Assembly (NCBI GenBank): GCA_032622095.1
Contig: CP136067.1
Location: 192,224,052 to 192,288,051, forward strand
Length of the DNA stretch: 64,000 nucleotides
From: Siphonodentalium dalli
Taxonomy: Eukaryota; Mollusca; Scaphopoda; Gadilida; Siphonodentaliidae
Reading direction: 5' to 3'
The notes under the pieces: generated by a model
What the model was told of the DNA's origin: nothing
Database searches by the model: none
The model's input: only the letters and a program-made list of their open reading frames with translations
Shown: positions 23,736 through 35,546 of the stretch, in pieces
Layout of the letters: every line of letters starts with the position of its first letter
Numbering within the stretch: the stretch's first letter is position 1
Position numbers and translations under genes: made by a program

Positions 23736-24582
23736 CATATAGAATGCCCATTAAATTATGATTATCATATATCTTACCAATAATGAGGAATATTACTGAA
23801 ATACACCGGGCGATGTGTCTCGACATAATCCAAGCGTAATTTCAGTGCATCGAGACTGCAGTCGGTGTGTATAGGTTATGTGCCCCGCCGCCCATGCGCA
23901 TGTACATGTATGCAGTAGCTGGTGTAAGATGGCTGTGTAAACAAGAACAAATATCAACTAATCGTTTATCTCTGTTCGACTTATCGGCGACAATTGTACC
24001 CAGTCACAATTAGAGTTCAATTTCAAAGGTGTGCAATGTTGTTTGAACATATTTATTGTGACCCACATATACATGGAATATTTTACATAACACAGAATAT
24101 ATGGATAATGTTGTGGGTGCACAGGGGATCGGAGCACAAGTTACCAAACTTATAGTGAGGCTCCTCTCTCCTGGCGTTCAGCTGCTGATGAATATAAATC
24201 GATGGTATTGCAGGAATGAAATATGATGAGAGTTTTGTTTTGTTATTTGTATGGGGGACGGTCTCCCGTACGATCGGCCAGATACATGTATACATAGGGG
24301 AACCGTCTCCCAATCAAAAAATGCAGGTTGTAGTTGTGGCTATGGCAGTGGGCGGAGCAATGTTGTCATAACGTAAACAATATTTTAGTAATGAAAATAA
24401 TATGGGCATACGAAAAGGTTCATTACTTATGTAGTATGAGCTTAATTTGTCATAAACACTAAATATATTACCCAGGAATAGAACTACATCAGAAAACAAC
24501 TTGTAACCTATTTATTTTCAAGATATTCGTCTGTTTTCCTGGAAACAGTTATACTTTTGGCTCGTAATGGAACAATCGTTGA

Positions 24583-25049
24583 TATATGTGACCCGCCATA
24601 TCAAATCCAGTCGGAAGTCGGGATTTGTTTTACCCTGTGCCAATGCATTCTCTTATATATGCGAGTCGACCATATGTCGCCTCGCATATATAAGAGAATG
24701 CATTGGCCTAACAATTTTTTACAATTTTAATAATTTGTTCTTGTATTCTTTAACAATTTTATAATTTCACCCATACAGAGCCCCAGACAAACATGAGCAG
24801 ACGACACTCTTCTATGTGCTTCTATATATGTGTGGGGCTCCCTGCAGGGTAATGGATGTTTTTTATTTTATGTCCTAAAAATTGTAAGAAACATTTATTT
24901 AAAAAACATGATAAAAAATTGTTAGGCCAATGCATTCTCTTATATATGAGAGGCGACATATGGTCGACTCGCATATATAAGAGAATGCATTGGCACAGGG
25001 TAAAAAAATCCCGACTTCCGACTGGATTTTATATGGCGGGTCACATATA
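24583..25049. mobile_element. Hairpin element, outer type i, complete copy
   Basis: The ends TATATGTGACCCGCCATATC and its complement ATATGGCGGGTCACATATA are ~467 bp apart. Each inverted end (~125 bp) contains a ~69-bp near-perfect hairpin: 24,639-24,708 and 24,926-24,994. The interior holds AGAGCCCCAGACAAACATGA and GTGTGGGGCTCCCTGCAG, also partly self-complementary. No ORF. TA flanks both sides, which may reflect a TA target; this is inference. Confidence 0.88.
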
Positions 25050-25187
25050 GGCCAGTTCCACTGTTTTATCCAGCGGTCGTGTAAAATTTGCACTCTAGAC
25101 CATGGGAAGAAAATCTAAAGCTGTTGTCTATATGAACCGTTCATGGCACGAAGAGAAAGCAATACGTGAAGTTTTTTTTAATAGTTA

Positions 25188-25625
25188 AAGGTACTCAATC
25201 CAATTCGATGGTCCCCATATCATCAGATTCCAACAACAACAACAACACCAACACCAACAACAACAACAACAACAACAACGACGACGACATTTAAAAAAAT
25301 GCCGCTTCAGTTTATCATAAATGATTAATTGCCCAAAAATAATGCTAACCACAGTCAACTATACAGTATACAATTGACCAAAACCTGTTATTTGTCAACG
25401 AAAAATTGCCGGTTTACCAAATATCTGACACAAAAAGCCACTTGATTTTAGAGTTATCTATTTGTATCCGCAATTTGGTCCGAAACCGTCTTCTCGTCGA
25501 CTTTTACTGGGCCACTAAAGTATCGGTGATGAAAATAATAGATTTCAAAAATCGATATCTGATCACTGAGAAACTCATATTCAATATCGGTTCCGATCGG
25601 ATAGAAAATGTTTGAGTTATCGCAT
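25188..25625 (-). mobile_element. Family R, reverse-orientation copy
   Basis: Begins AAAGGTACTCAATCCAATTC with a CAACAACAACAACAAC tract and ends near GATCGGATAGAAAATGTTTG. It is the reverse complement of the 4,290-4,775 family, moderately diverged. Confidence 0.72.
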
Positions 25626-25804
25626 TATGCGTAAAGTGTAGGACAGACGGCTAGACAGACGGACGGACGGAACGACGAACGACAAGTGGTCAATCCGGAC
25701 GTCGACACTATGTGTACCATACTATGGTATGGGTACACATATAACATGATACATCCATCTACGAACAATCACATGCAAAGAGAGAGGCGTTAAGATTTGA
25801 CTAT

Positions 25805-25986
25805 TTAATGACGCTTGATGGCCCTCAGAAGGAATGGATAAGGCGCGTGCGTCACTCCGAGCGTCCCTTTTGCTGGCGGAGGCGGGCTGCCCTCTGGTGG
25901 TAGGATTTCGAACCGCTGCAACAACGCGGAGAGAAAGAGGAAGAGCTCCATCCTAGCAAGAGATTCTCCGAGACAGATCCTCCGGC
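25805..25986 (-). CDS. P450 copy A, exon 4 (haem-binding, C-terminus)
   Basis: Starts after the acceptor TTCTAG and encodes [20 protein letters not shown] and onward to RAIKRH and a TAA stop. With the G from exon 3 it completes [11 protein letters not shown], so the haem-ligand Cys is present. 182 bp, the same length as in copies B and C. Seen directly by translating the minus strand. Confidence 0.92.
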
Positions 25987-26009
25987 CTAGAATGGAAATA
26001 AATCAGCGT

Positions 26010-26100
26010 CACATGTGGATTACCGCCCTGCACCTAATATGTACATTAAACCAGCGTCACATGTGGATTATCGCCCCCGCACCTAATATGTACATTAAAG
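26010..26100. repeat. 48-bp minisatellite, two units (intron 3 of copy A)
   Basis: Two units of the GTCACATGTGGATTACCGCC / TAATATGTACATTAAA repeat lie ~25 bp from the exon 4 acceptor. The same repeat is expanded to about 13 units at the equivalent places in copies B and C. Confidence 0.9.
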
Positions 26101-27370
26101 GGATGATATAAACACTGCCGTACAGTATATATTAATATGCAGCTATATTAATCTTATTTGATTTGTCGGATAGATCCTCATTATAACTGAGTTTGAAACC
26201 AGGTGTTTGCGGAAAAATTAATCAATAGACATCGTTTCGACTCCAATGCTCTATTTCGAATGTTTCGATTTTATAGCGATTATTACACATGCATTATGAT
26301 GCATAAATAGACTAATAGATGACGAATTAAAATCAAAAGCTCTGGTAAAATTCATCCAGTTAATGGGCACCATAGTGTACGCACACATGTAGACCCACTC
26401 ATGTATTTTTACTTTAGTTCCCATCCATGTATTTCATCAAGATATTTTACCGGAATGTAAGTATGTATGTGGTGGTTCTACTAGAATAATTTTTCAGGGC
26501 AATTTACCTCGATATTAGGGTAAATTTAACACGGTAGTACCGAGGTACGCTTTCAGAAGCTTCCACATTTGAGGTAACAGATTGGGGGATATATGAATCA
26601 CACATCTGATTACATGAGGTGTTAAACTCTTTTTGACTTACTTAGCTGATTTATTTTTTAAATAATCGTGTTAACTTTTGAGTATGCCACCGGGTACATT
26701 TGTTGTCGTGTTAACTTTTGAGTATGCCACCGGGTACATTTGTTTTGCTAACTAAACAAAACTTTTCTCACAAAACGAGACAGAAAACAGATCAGTTGCG
26801 TATAATGTGTTATTGTGAAAGAGTTATCACTCATGTCCTTGTAAAATCACTTGGGTAAGAGCCCGTAAACCAGGCTATATTCTGGTAAAATGTGGTAAGT
26901 CAGGTAAACAATGATATACTTTGCTAAATTCCATGTAAAAGTCATATAAAAAACATACCTTTTAAATTCCAAGTAAAGGCATGCATGGTCTACACCACTT
27001 ACATTATACGCTGATAAATACTAGTGTATTACCATTGCATACATACATTATCAACACGGGAGCCTATGTACCTGCAATTGTGGTTTTTGACTTAAATATA
27101 CAAAAACCCACCCCACCTAAATTCTTGTCCCTGATTGAAATACGTTTTTTAAGATCGGTAGTGCAAGTCTGAACTGTACTAACGACAACATACCAGAATT
27201 TAGTCTAGAAATATGACAAATATTCATTCTACAATTACCCTTGTTTATAATTGTATATGGCATTACCTCACCTCATTTGAAATAAAAGATATAGGGGTAA
27301 TTCAAAGCCATGCATATGCCCCATAAATTCTCAGTGTGACGACTGATAAAGTACAAGACAATCCAATGCT
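26100..27370. other. Intron 3 of copy A, mostly unique sequence
   Basis: No coding signal. A 40-bp segment starting TCGTGTTAACTTTTGAGTAT is exactly tandemly duplicated at about 26,667-26,746. Confidence 0.6.
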
Positions 27371-27371
27371 G

Positions 27372-28740
27372 TTATTCCGTTTGATGGCGTGGGCCACAGT
27401 GAAAACACACGTATAAAGAGCGCAACACATCCTCGTGCAAATAGGTTCATATTGTACTTATTTGATTCTGAAATAGTGAAACAGTGAGCTTAATTATTAT
27501 TATTTTTTTTTTTTAATTTATATTTATTTAATTAATTTTTTTAAATCTAAATTTTGAAAAAACTAACGCCGTTATAACTTCTGCAGGGGTACACCGAGTC
27601 ACCACATAACATTTGGTTTAAATTGGACCAGCAGACTGGGAGAAACATCCGGACAGACAGACGGACAGACAGACAGACATATCCTACTTTTATATATATA
27701 CTAGCAGGGTGACCCGACTTCGTCCGGGCTGTTTCCCCTTTGCTTTCATCCGTCGAAAGGCGCGATTTGACCTTGAATTGACAATTTTGAAGGCCAAGGT
27801 CAGATCGGGGTCACGATTTGACCCGTCCAAAACACTCCCCGGACAAAAGTACCCCTAGGTATCAAATTTCGTCGAAATACGTTCGAAAGGCACGACTTGA
27901 CCTTGAATTGACCATTTTGAAGGCCAAGGTCAGGTCGAGGTCACGATTTGACCCGTCCAAAACACTCCCCGGACAAAAGTACCACTAGGTATCAAATTTC
28001 GTCGAAATCCGTCCCGCAGTTTTCCCGGCCATTGCTAACAAACAAACAGACAGACAGACAGACAGAAGTCCCAACATTTATAGTTGATATATATAGATAT
28101 GCTACTTCAATATAGGTTCACATTGGACCTAAATATTGACATTGGATTATATTACACTTATTTGGTTCTGGAATAAGCCCTGACACATTCATATTGGACC
28201 AACTTATTCGTTATTGCGTTGGATGGCAAGCATTGGTTTATACTCTATATATACAGAAGATATGCTACTTCAATAAATCCTCGTGCAAATATGTTCATAT
28301 TATTGGACCTAAATATTGGCATTGGTTTATATTAGACTTATATATAGATAAGATATATGCTACGATATAGAAGATATGCTACTTCAATATATACTCGTGC
28401 AAATATGTTCATATTATTGGACCTAAATAATTTGATTCTGCCATAGTGGACTTATACCCGTTATTCCGTTGGATGGCGCGGGTCACAGTGAAAACACAAT
28501 ATAAAGAGCGTACATCTGGTGCTGCAACATATCCATGGACCTAATTTATATTATATTTTGTGTGTATTTATTGAATAATTTTTTTTTTTATCAAAATTTT
28601 GAAAAACTACGCCGTTATAACCTCCGCTAGGGTACCCCGAGTCACCACACCAATTATGGTTGAAATCGGTCTAGGGGTCTGGGAGAAAACTCCAGACAGA
28701 TATACGGACGGACAGACATATCCTACTCATATATATATAG
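27372..28740. repeat. Diverged ~300-bp repeat pair around another dispersed repeat
   Basis: 27,372-27,690 and 28,455-28,735 share TTATTCCGTT[T/G]GATGGCG, CACAGTGAAAACACA, ACGCCGTTATAAC, CCGAGTCACCACA, CTGGGAGAAA and a CAGACAGACGG tail, in direct orientation. Between them lie the 27,705-28,085 repeat and short duplications containing GATATGCTACTTCAATA and CTCGTGCAAATATGTTCATA. Confidence 0.7.
27705..28085. mobile_element. Dispersed repeat with 130-bp internal tandem duplication
   Basis: Begins ATACTAGCAGGGTGACCCGA, contains two ~130-bp direct copies (CGAAAGG[C]GCGATTTGACC at 27,754 and its partner at 27,884, each with GACCCGTCCAAAACACTCCC), then a CAGACAGACAGACAGA run and a short TATAGTTGATATATATAGAT end. 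No ORF; class unknown. Confidence 0.65.
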
Positions 28741-28749
28741 ATGAACATC

Positions 28750-29045
28750 GGAAACGTTCATGTAAACCGTATGGCTAAATGTACTCATTCATGTAAACCG
28801 TGCACATGAGGCTAAATGTACTCATTCATGTAAACCGTATGGCTAAATGTACTCATTCATGTAAACCGTATGGCTAAATGTACTCATTCATGTAAACCGT
28901 ATGGCTAAATGTACTCATTCATGTAAACCGTATGGCTAAATGTACTCATTCATGTAAACCGTATGGCTAAATGTACTCATTCATGTAAACCGTATGGCTA
29001 AATGTACTCATTCATGTAAACCGTATGGCTAAATGTACTGATTCC
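28750..29045. repeat. 31-bp minisatellite in intron 3 of copy A
   Basis: About nine units of CATGTAAACCGTATGGCTAA + ATGTACTCATT, nearly identical except one early unit. It ends ~60 bp from the exon 3 donor and is absent at that position in copies B and C. Confidence 0.95.
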
Positions 29046-29106
29046 AAAGGGCGATAATTGTGTGAATCTAGAGGGTGTGTGATTATTCATAAAAACTCAA
29101 TGTTAC

Positions 29107-29547
29107 CTAAGGAAAACGGAATGTGCTCGTCCATACTTCTTATCTTATTTTCCCTGTCGATGAACCTAGAAGGGTCAAATTTATCTGCATTCGGGAAGAA
29201 TTGTTCGTCGAAGTGCACAGAATATAGGTTCGGTAAAAGGTATGCATCCGTTGGTATTTTGTAGCCTTTGAATTCAAAATCTTCAGATGCTCGATGAGGT
29301 ATACTGAAGGGCAACAAAGTAGAAAGTCTGAGGGTTTCCAAGATGGTCGCCTCCATGTTGACCAATCTCGGCTTGTCTTCCATAGTCGGCAGCCGGTCGG
29401 TCGGAATGTGTTCGTCTATTTCAGCTTGTATCTGTTTTTGTACATCCGGGTTCTGCATTATGTAGATGAGGAACCATCTCATTGTGGAGGCAGTTGTTTC
29501 AGTTCCCCCCACAAACAAGTCGCCGCTCAACCTCACAAGTTCTTCAA
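29107..29547 (-). CDS. P450 copy A, exon 3 (helix I to PERF region)
   Basis: 441 bp between acceptor TTTTTGCAG and donor TTAG|GTAACA. It encodes helix I with GGTETT (oxygen-activation motif), helix K ETLR, and [12 protein letters not shown]. Begins with two bases completing an Ile codon with exon 2 and ends with the G of the haem-loop glycine. No stop in frame. Confidence 0.93.
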
Positions 29548-30920
29548 CTGCAAAAAAACGTTAAACGGATATGTATGGACGGCCGTTTTGTTTAATAATA
29601 CGTGAATACGTGAATTAAAAATCAATAGGGTGTACAATTAATATGTCAATTCCAACTGGCGACATATATTCATATGATTTATTGTACTAATCGCAATCTA
29701 TAGGATACATTATCTTCGAGTTTTTATCAGTCCGCGATATATATTACAGATTATTTGTTCGTATCCTGTTGTTTATAAAAATATTTCTAAACACGATCCT
29801 CATTACACATATACTACACCTGATATGTCCTCCGTGCATGATTGGAAACCATTTATGACTTCATCTAGGGAATGCCCCTATCGTCATATATATAACTCAA
29901 ATATCATACAATAACAGTTCCACAGACGTAATCTGATCAGGTTATCGTCCGGTTTTAAAACAGACTGAGATTTTCTATATACTCCGAAAAAATTCGTAGC
30001 AATTTTCCAGTTGTATTAAAATTTCTGGGGAATCTTAGTGGGTGAAGATTCTACACCTTTTCACGGATTATGTTTTCAACAAAACATAGATAACATCGAT
30101 TCTAAATATTCACAGAAAAGATATGGCTTGAAAAGACCATTGAAAACAGTATATATCAAGTATAGAATATAAGGTTTATGCGTATATCACATGAAACCCC
30201 TATAATATCATTCCATTTGATATTTTCTTATCTCTCACTAGCGAGTAATCGCCGCGTGCTTCCCGGGATACTTGGCATCGCGCCATGTAAATTACCACGC
30301 GGATTAGTACTATTTAGAAAAGTCGCGATTGACACCAATACCAGAATTGCAAAAATGATTGCTTTGTTCTTTAAAGTTCAATAGTTGCCCAACGTCGTCG
30401 CACCAATATAACGAAAATAGGCACAACAATTGGAGGACTATATGTTTCGTCGGAAGGCAGAGCGCGCAATACTGTCGTATACGGCTGTGAAGCGTCTCAG
30501 CCAACCCCATGAATGTATGAATTTTACATGCATTTTTCACCTTCTTTTAAAGATTTTGATTTGTTAAAAAGCCAGAAAGCTCAAGTTTTTTCATGTGATA
30601 TACAAAATCTTGGAATGTTGGAATATAAAAATTTATGAAATTCGTTTGATAAATTTGATTAATAAATTGTTTACGACTCGTTGTGACTTGTGAATCAGAT
30701 TTATCAAACTCGTTTCATAAAATCTTATATCCCAACATAACTCGTTGGATAATCATCTATATCTATATAACTATATAATCTCCCATGCATTTCTGTCTGT
30801 CTAAATATATGCATTTCAAGTATAGAATATCAAGTACTTGCGTGTAACTAACTACATGTAATCTAATAACTAATCTCCCATTTCAGCCTGGAGATGGAAT
30901 TTAAAGATATAGAACGAGGT
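29548..30920. other. Intron 2 of copy A, left part
   Basis: No exon. 29,600-29,880 shares segments with the matching intron in copies B and C (for example AATATGTCAATTCCAA and TTGTTTATA near the repeats). 30,616-30,737 is an imperfect inverted repeat: ATGTTGGAATATAAAAATTT against AAAATCTTATATCCCAACAT. Confidence 0.6.
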
Positions 30921-30924
30921 CAAA

Positions 30925-31460
30925 TTTTAAATAAGATAAGATAAATTTATTGACAGATACGCCCACTCGAGGCCGATGTCAAACGAGTTACATAAATAAA
31001 ATGTTATTACAAGTATATTAAGATAAATATATATTAATGTTCAATGTTTGGTGATTCACACCGTTTATGCAGAAAGAGTTGGACCATGTTGCAGATGATA
31101 TTACATGTTTTGGGTTCATCATTTCTCAAGATGATTAAGAATTTCTGTTGGTCAGCCATATTATTAAAGGTCTGAATATTGTCGCTTATTTCCGCAAATA
31201 AACGTTTTCTTAGATTTTTATAAATGGGGCATCTCATAATGAAGTGTTCTTCGGTTTCTACCTCAATTCCACACTTTTTGCAAATTCTCTCATCGGTGGT
31301 TACTTTTGGTCGTTTGTGTCTGCCTTTCTCAATTTCCAAAGTATGGTTGCTGATCCGAAGCTTTGTGAAAGATAATCTGACGGAGAAATTTTTAACAAGG
31401 TTCAAATATGGTTCTATCTGGTATTTGATTTTCGCCATTCTATAGGTTCGCAACTTGTTT
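30925..31460 (-). pseudogene. Non-LTR retrotransposon C-terminal fragment
   Basis: Minus-strand frame of 139 residues (31,453-31,034) ends in a zinc-knuckle-like tail: CKKCG, then HFIMRC, then KNLRKRLF, the arrangement at the C-terminus of many LINE reverse transcriptases. It is followed on the minus strand by a short 3' region ending in a TTATCTTATCTTATTT tail near 30,930, the probable LINE 3' tail. The RT catalytic region is absent, so this is a 5'-truncated insertion. It lies in intron 2 of copy A in the gene's orientation. Confidence 0.7.
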
Positions 31461-31697
31461 TTACCTGATGGTTTTTCATCGTTGAATATATCTCGTCTAA
31501 ATGATAAAGCTACCGTAATATTTCATTTTATCATCAATGTCGTCATCGCGGATTAAAATGGAATTTTCCCGTAATCTGAATAGAACAAATTCTTCGCTTT
31601 GTCGATCGTGGAAGAAAATATAGTTCTGTATTTTCAGAGTCGCGTGATACGGATTCGGCTATGGTTTCTGATGCTCTGAAAAAACTTAACAAACAAA

Positions 31698-32069
31698 TGT
31701 GACTCGCCATATTAAATCCAGTCGGAAGTCGGGATTTTTTTTACCCTGTGCCAATGCATTCTCTTATATATGCGAGTCGACCATAGGTCGCCTCGCATAT
31801 ATAAGAGAATGCATTGGCCTAACAATTTTTTATCATGTTTTTTAAATAAATGTTTCTTACAATTTTTAGGACATAAAATAAAAAAACATCCATTACCCTG
31901 CAGGGAGCCCCACACATATATAGAAGCACATAGAAGAGTGTCGTCTGCTCATGTTTGTCTGGGGCTCTGTATGGGTGAAATGGTCGACTCGCATATATAA
32001 GAGAATGCATTGGCACATGGTAAAAAAAATCCCGACTTCCGACTGGATTTGATATGGCGGGTCACATAT
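31698..32069. mobile_element. Hairpin element, outer type i, copy with damaged right hairpin
   Basis: The ends ATGTGACTCGCCATATTAAA and GATATGGCGGGTCACATATA flank one intact hairpin (31,750-31,818) and one remaining arm of the second (about 31,980-32,014). The interior carries the same segment as 24,720-24,900 in reverse orientation. It lies just downstream of the exon 2 donor of copy A. Confidence 0.85.
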
Positions 32070-32107
32070 AATAAACTTAAAGGTTATGCTCGAGCGCACT
32101 TACTTAC

Positions 32108-32623
32108 TGCAAAATTCAGTATCGCCAGTTTCATCTGCACGCCCCCATTCATCTAAATATGCGTCAATGACGTCATTGATGACTCCAGGTTTGAATTCAG
32201 TCCTGTGCCGATCAATCTCTTCTTGAATAAACTTAATGTTATGCCTTAGATTATTTATTATTAGATGTGCCTTGAAAGGGTCACCAGGTACATAGCTCAA
32301 AACCGGTCTCAGAAAGAGGGCGTTAGCGCCGCTGCTTGATACGTTCTCATCCAATCTGCGCAGCCAACCTTTGAACTTTTCGTCGTCGTATTCGAATCTG
32401 TGTCCGAATACTATGGAGCAGATCACATTAGAAGTCGCGTTGTGAACCAAGCGCTTGATGTCAAAGGGCTTTCCGTTCTGTCTGTCTATCTCGTCCATGA
32501 ACTTTCCTGATTCTTCTTGTATCTGTGTCTGAATCATACTCTTACCCATTCCGAAATTTCTCAGATGATGCAAACAGAATCTTCTGTTGTGTTTCCATCT
32601 TGGACCAGATGCAAACAACACGC
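32108..32623 (-). CDS. P450 copy A, exon 2 (helices C to H)
   Basis: 516 bp between acceptor TTACACTTCAG and donor TGCA|GTAAGT. Encodes [16 protein letters not shown] (helix C; Trp and Arg contact the haem propionate in this family), [19 protein letters not shown] and the VIDAYLDEW segment. No internal stop. Differs from B and C at many residues, so A is the older paralogue. Confidence 0.93.
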
Positions 32624-32659
32624 CTGAAGTGTAAATAGATATATTTAGAAACACCAGAC

Positions 32660-33185
32660 TGAGAAACTTTTAACGTCACCTACCAAGCACACCATATATA
32701 CATGTATACATGTATGTAACTATATAGAATTCCATGCATATAAGCCAGCAATGCAAGACGGCGATAGGCGATGAATTACACTTTACACTATGAAATGCAC
32801 GGAACTCACACATTTAAGACGAAATTATTTGCCAGAAACTTACCATATACGGAACCAACTGAAACTAAATTAGTAAAATTACTCACGAGTGCTGACCCAA
32901 ATGATCTAAAGCAGTTTGCAATCTTTGTGAAGTTGGGTTGTAAGCTTATCGATATAGGAACTATAACTATAATTGACAGCGGCAAATTAAACATATATAT
33001 GATTACGACGATTACGGTGGTGACATATATTATGACAGATATAACGACGATGATTGATTGTAACGAAGATGATTGCAACGCAACCCTTTTTGACCATATA
33101 CTGCATTCAAACATCAAAATCCTTGAAAATAAAGAGACCGGAACCACCCACAGTGCCGGAAAGCAATTTCTTCGAAAATGGTATG
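32660..33185. other. Start of intron 1 of copy A, no recognised gene
   Basis: A plus-strand open frame of 200 codons (32,771-33,373) runs through this stretch into the next inverted repeat. It has no recognised domain and the frame is low in complexity around 33,000-33,080 (GACGATTACGG / GATGATTG repeats). Treated as chance. Confidence 0.5.
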
Positions 33186-33759
33186 GAAATTTTTGCGATT
33201 TTCATGTTCCGATTTCAAAATGTTCTCACATCGAACCGGTCCAGTTTATCTTGATCGTCTTTCCCCGTGGCCATGTGAATTTATGTGGAGCAAGACTACT
33301 TAGGATTTATTGCAATGTTCAGGTCAGGACTCATATTGGACAGATCCATGGTTCGCCCAGTATATTATGTTGACCCCTTCGGCCAGTGACCACAGGTGCA
33401 ATTGAAATCACGCAAACGTGTGTTTGGTCTTGTTGAAGGGGTAGTGCAAATTGGAATTATCAAGGTGGGCACCCCCACAAAGGAGACCCTCTAGCCACAT
33501 CACTGATTCTTCAACACTCATTCTGCAGAAATATGACACCAGTCTGAGTCTCTATACAATTATACGCATGATGTATTCGTGCGGATTGTGGCCGGTTAGT
33601 GATCGCGATTAAGGGTCATTCCGTTTTCTGTCGTCCGTAGCGATTCAAAGCGTTCGATTTTTATATTCACACCGAACACGACTGGATCGCTTCGTCGCGC
33701 GCGATGGTTTGGGTAGATAATCGATTGAGTGCATCATTTACAGGCAGGTCACAAATACA

Positions 33760-35546
33760 ATGTATTTGTTTATATTAGTATTAGTTTATACTTTACCGTT
33801 GGGACAGATCTTACAGAAACATCGTGTAAAATATCATATGTACGCGGATGACACTCAAATATACATCGAGTTTTCTAGAAAAGAGTCAAACGGTTACCAT
33901 CTCGCCAAAGCTCGCCTTCAACAATGTTACCTGGATATTAAAAATTGGATGGAACTAAATAAACTCAAACTTAACGATGATAAGTCAGAATTTCTTGTGA
34001 TAGGATCTCGATATTCGTTAAAAGTGTTGTCAGAGACTGTAAATGGACAAGCAGACGCCAAATTTCAAATTCAGCTTGCTGACTCTATAATTGACTCAAG
34101 TTCGAAACCTGGGCTCCTATTTTGATAATACTATGTCGATGACCGTGACAGTTAACAATTGTTGAAGTCGTGTTATTTTCACCTAAGGTGCCTAAGGAGA
34201 GTTAAATGTCATTTGAGCCCGAAGGCGATAAAGCATGCTGTTCTCACCTCAGTGGTAGCGCGCGTGGACAGTCTCAACTCACTTCTTACAAATTTGACAA
34301 AAGGGAACATTAAAAGAATCAACCTGTTATTGAATAACTGTGCTCGGCTTATTGGGAATGTTTCGAAGTTTGACCACATAACACGAGTTCTAATTCATAA
34401 TCAAATAATGACGTTTGAATTCAGGATGCAGTTTAAATGTGCTGTGATCGTTTTTAAATCCCTCAGAAAACAAGTACCGTCATACATAACAGACATGTTT
34501 ATCCTGAAATCGTGTGACAGAGTTACCCGTTCAAGTGCGTGTGGTCTAGACCTAACCAACGTCAGGAAACCAGACGGACGTTATGGTGAAAAATGCTTCC
34601 AAGAGACATCTATCCAGATTTGGAATGGAGTACCGTTAAAGATTAGACGTTCAAAAACAACCTCCGAATTTAAGAAAAAACTGAAAACCCATCTTTTCAA
34701 AAAATGTTTCAATTTATAGATCGTTATTTTTGGAAATCTTATTGCAGTTGTTATTTCAATATATTTACATACTAAGTGTTGTCATCACTAAATCCAGCAT
34801 TCTGATTGGTCGGCGCCCACGTGGCTAGTTGCAGTTATTTCTCGGTGAATGCGCAACGGCTCATATAACACCAAGCTCATAACACCATCGATACGTCATT
34901 GGGTTTGGAAAGACGAACGCGTAATGTTTTGGGCGCATTTGGACTCGCGCAGGATTGACTTAATACATCATCGGGTTTCAATATGAAGAGAAATTGTTCC
35001 TATTAACTTTTGCCAAGGGTGCTATTGGGTATTTTGGGCTGTTTTTGTCACGATACACTTTTCGATTTAAATACATTCACAAAAGTGGTTTTTTCGCTAA
35101 ATGTATATAAATATAAGGATTAACTGTCATGTGGACTATTTTTATGGAGATGTAACCGTGAGGTAAGTGGTCATAACTTGTATGTAAAACCCTTCGGGTT
35201 TTACACAAGTTATGTCCACTTACCTCACGGTTACATCTCCATAAAAACAGTCCACATGACAGTTAATCCTTATACACACCGTTGTTAAAGTTATAATTTA
35301 TTCTTTTATCTTAATTTTTTTTTTATAAATCAAACTTTTAATTTTTTACTGAAATTTCAATTTTCTTTAGCTTTAATTTTACAGTAATTTTCGTTACACC
35401 TTTACCAAATTGTATTTAATAGTAGTAGGCCTATTGTTTGTATTTTTATAGTTTTATGTGTTTTTATTGTATTTACTTGTAAAGCGCATTGGAACATTAT
35501 GTAGAATGCGTTTCTTAAATGTAAATAATAATAATAATAATAATAT
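33760..35546 (+). pseudogene. CR1-like LINE fragment, 5'-truncated and frameshifted
   Basis: The first open frame (33,760-34,125) contains the reverse-transcriptase catalytic motif YADD in KYHMYADDTQIYI. After stops and a frameshift near 34,126-34,158 the second frame (34,159-34,719) gives the C-terminal thumb region ending in KKKLKTHLFKKCFNL and a stop. The 3' region ends in an ATAATAATAATAATAAT tail at 35,525-35,545 after a GTAAAGCGCATTGG segment, as in CR1/L2-type LINEs. No endonuclease region. It is antisense to the host P450. Confidence 0.8.
35108..35275. repeat. ~165-bp perfect-looking hairpin
   Basis: ATAAGGATTAACTGTCATGT through ACTTACCTCACGG pair along their whole length, with a small centre at AAAACCCTTCGGGTTTT. 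Arms are about 75-80 bp with only a few mismatches. It lies within the 3' region of the LINE fragment and is probably a later foldback insertion. Confidence 0.85.

Noticed and set aside
32771-33373. 200-codon plus-strand open frame
   Set aside because: Partly low complexity, overlaps an inverted-repeat arm and has no recognisable motif or splice context.
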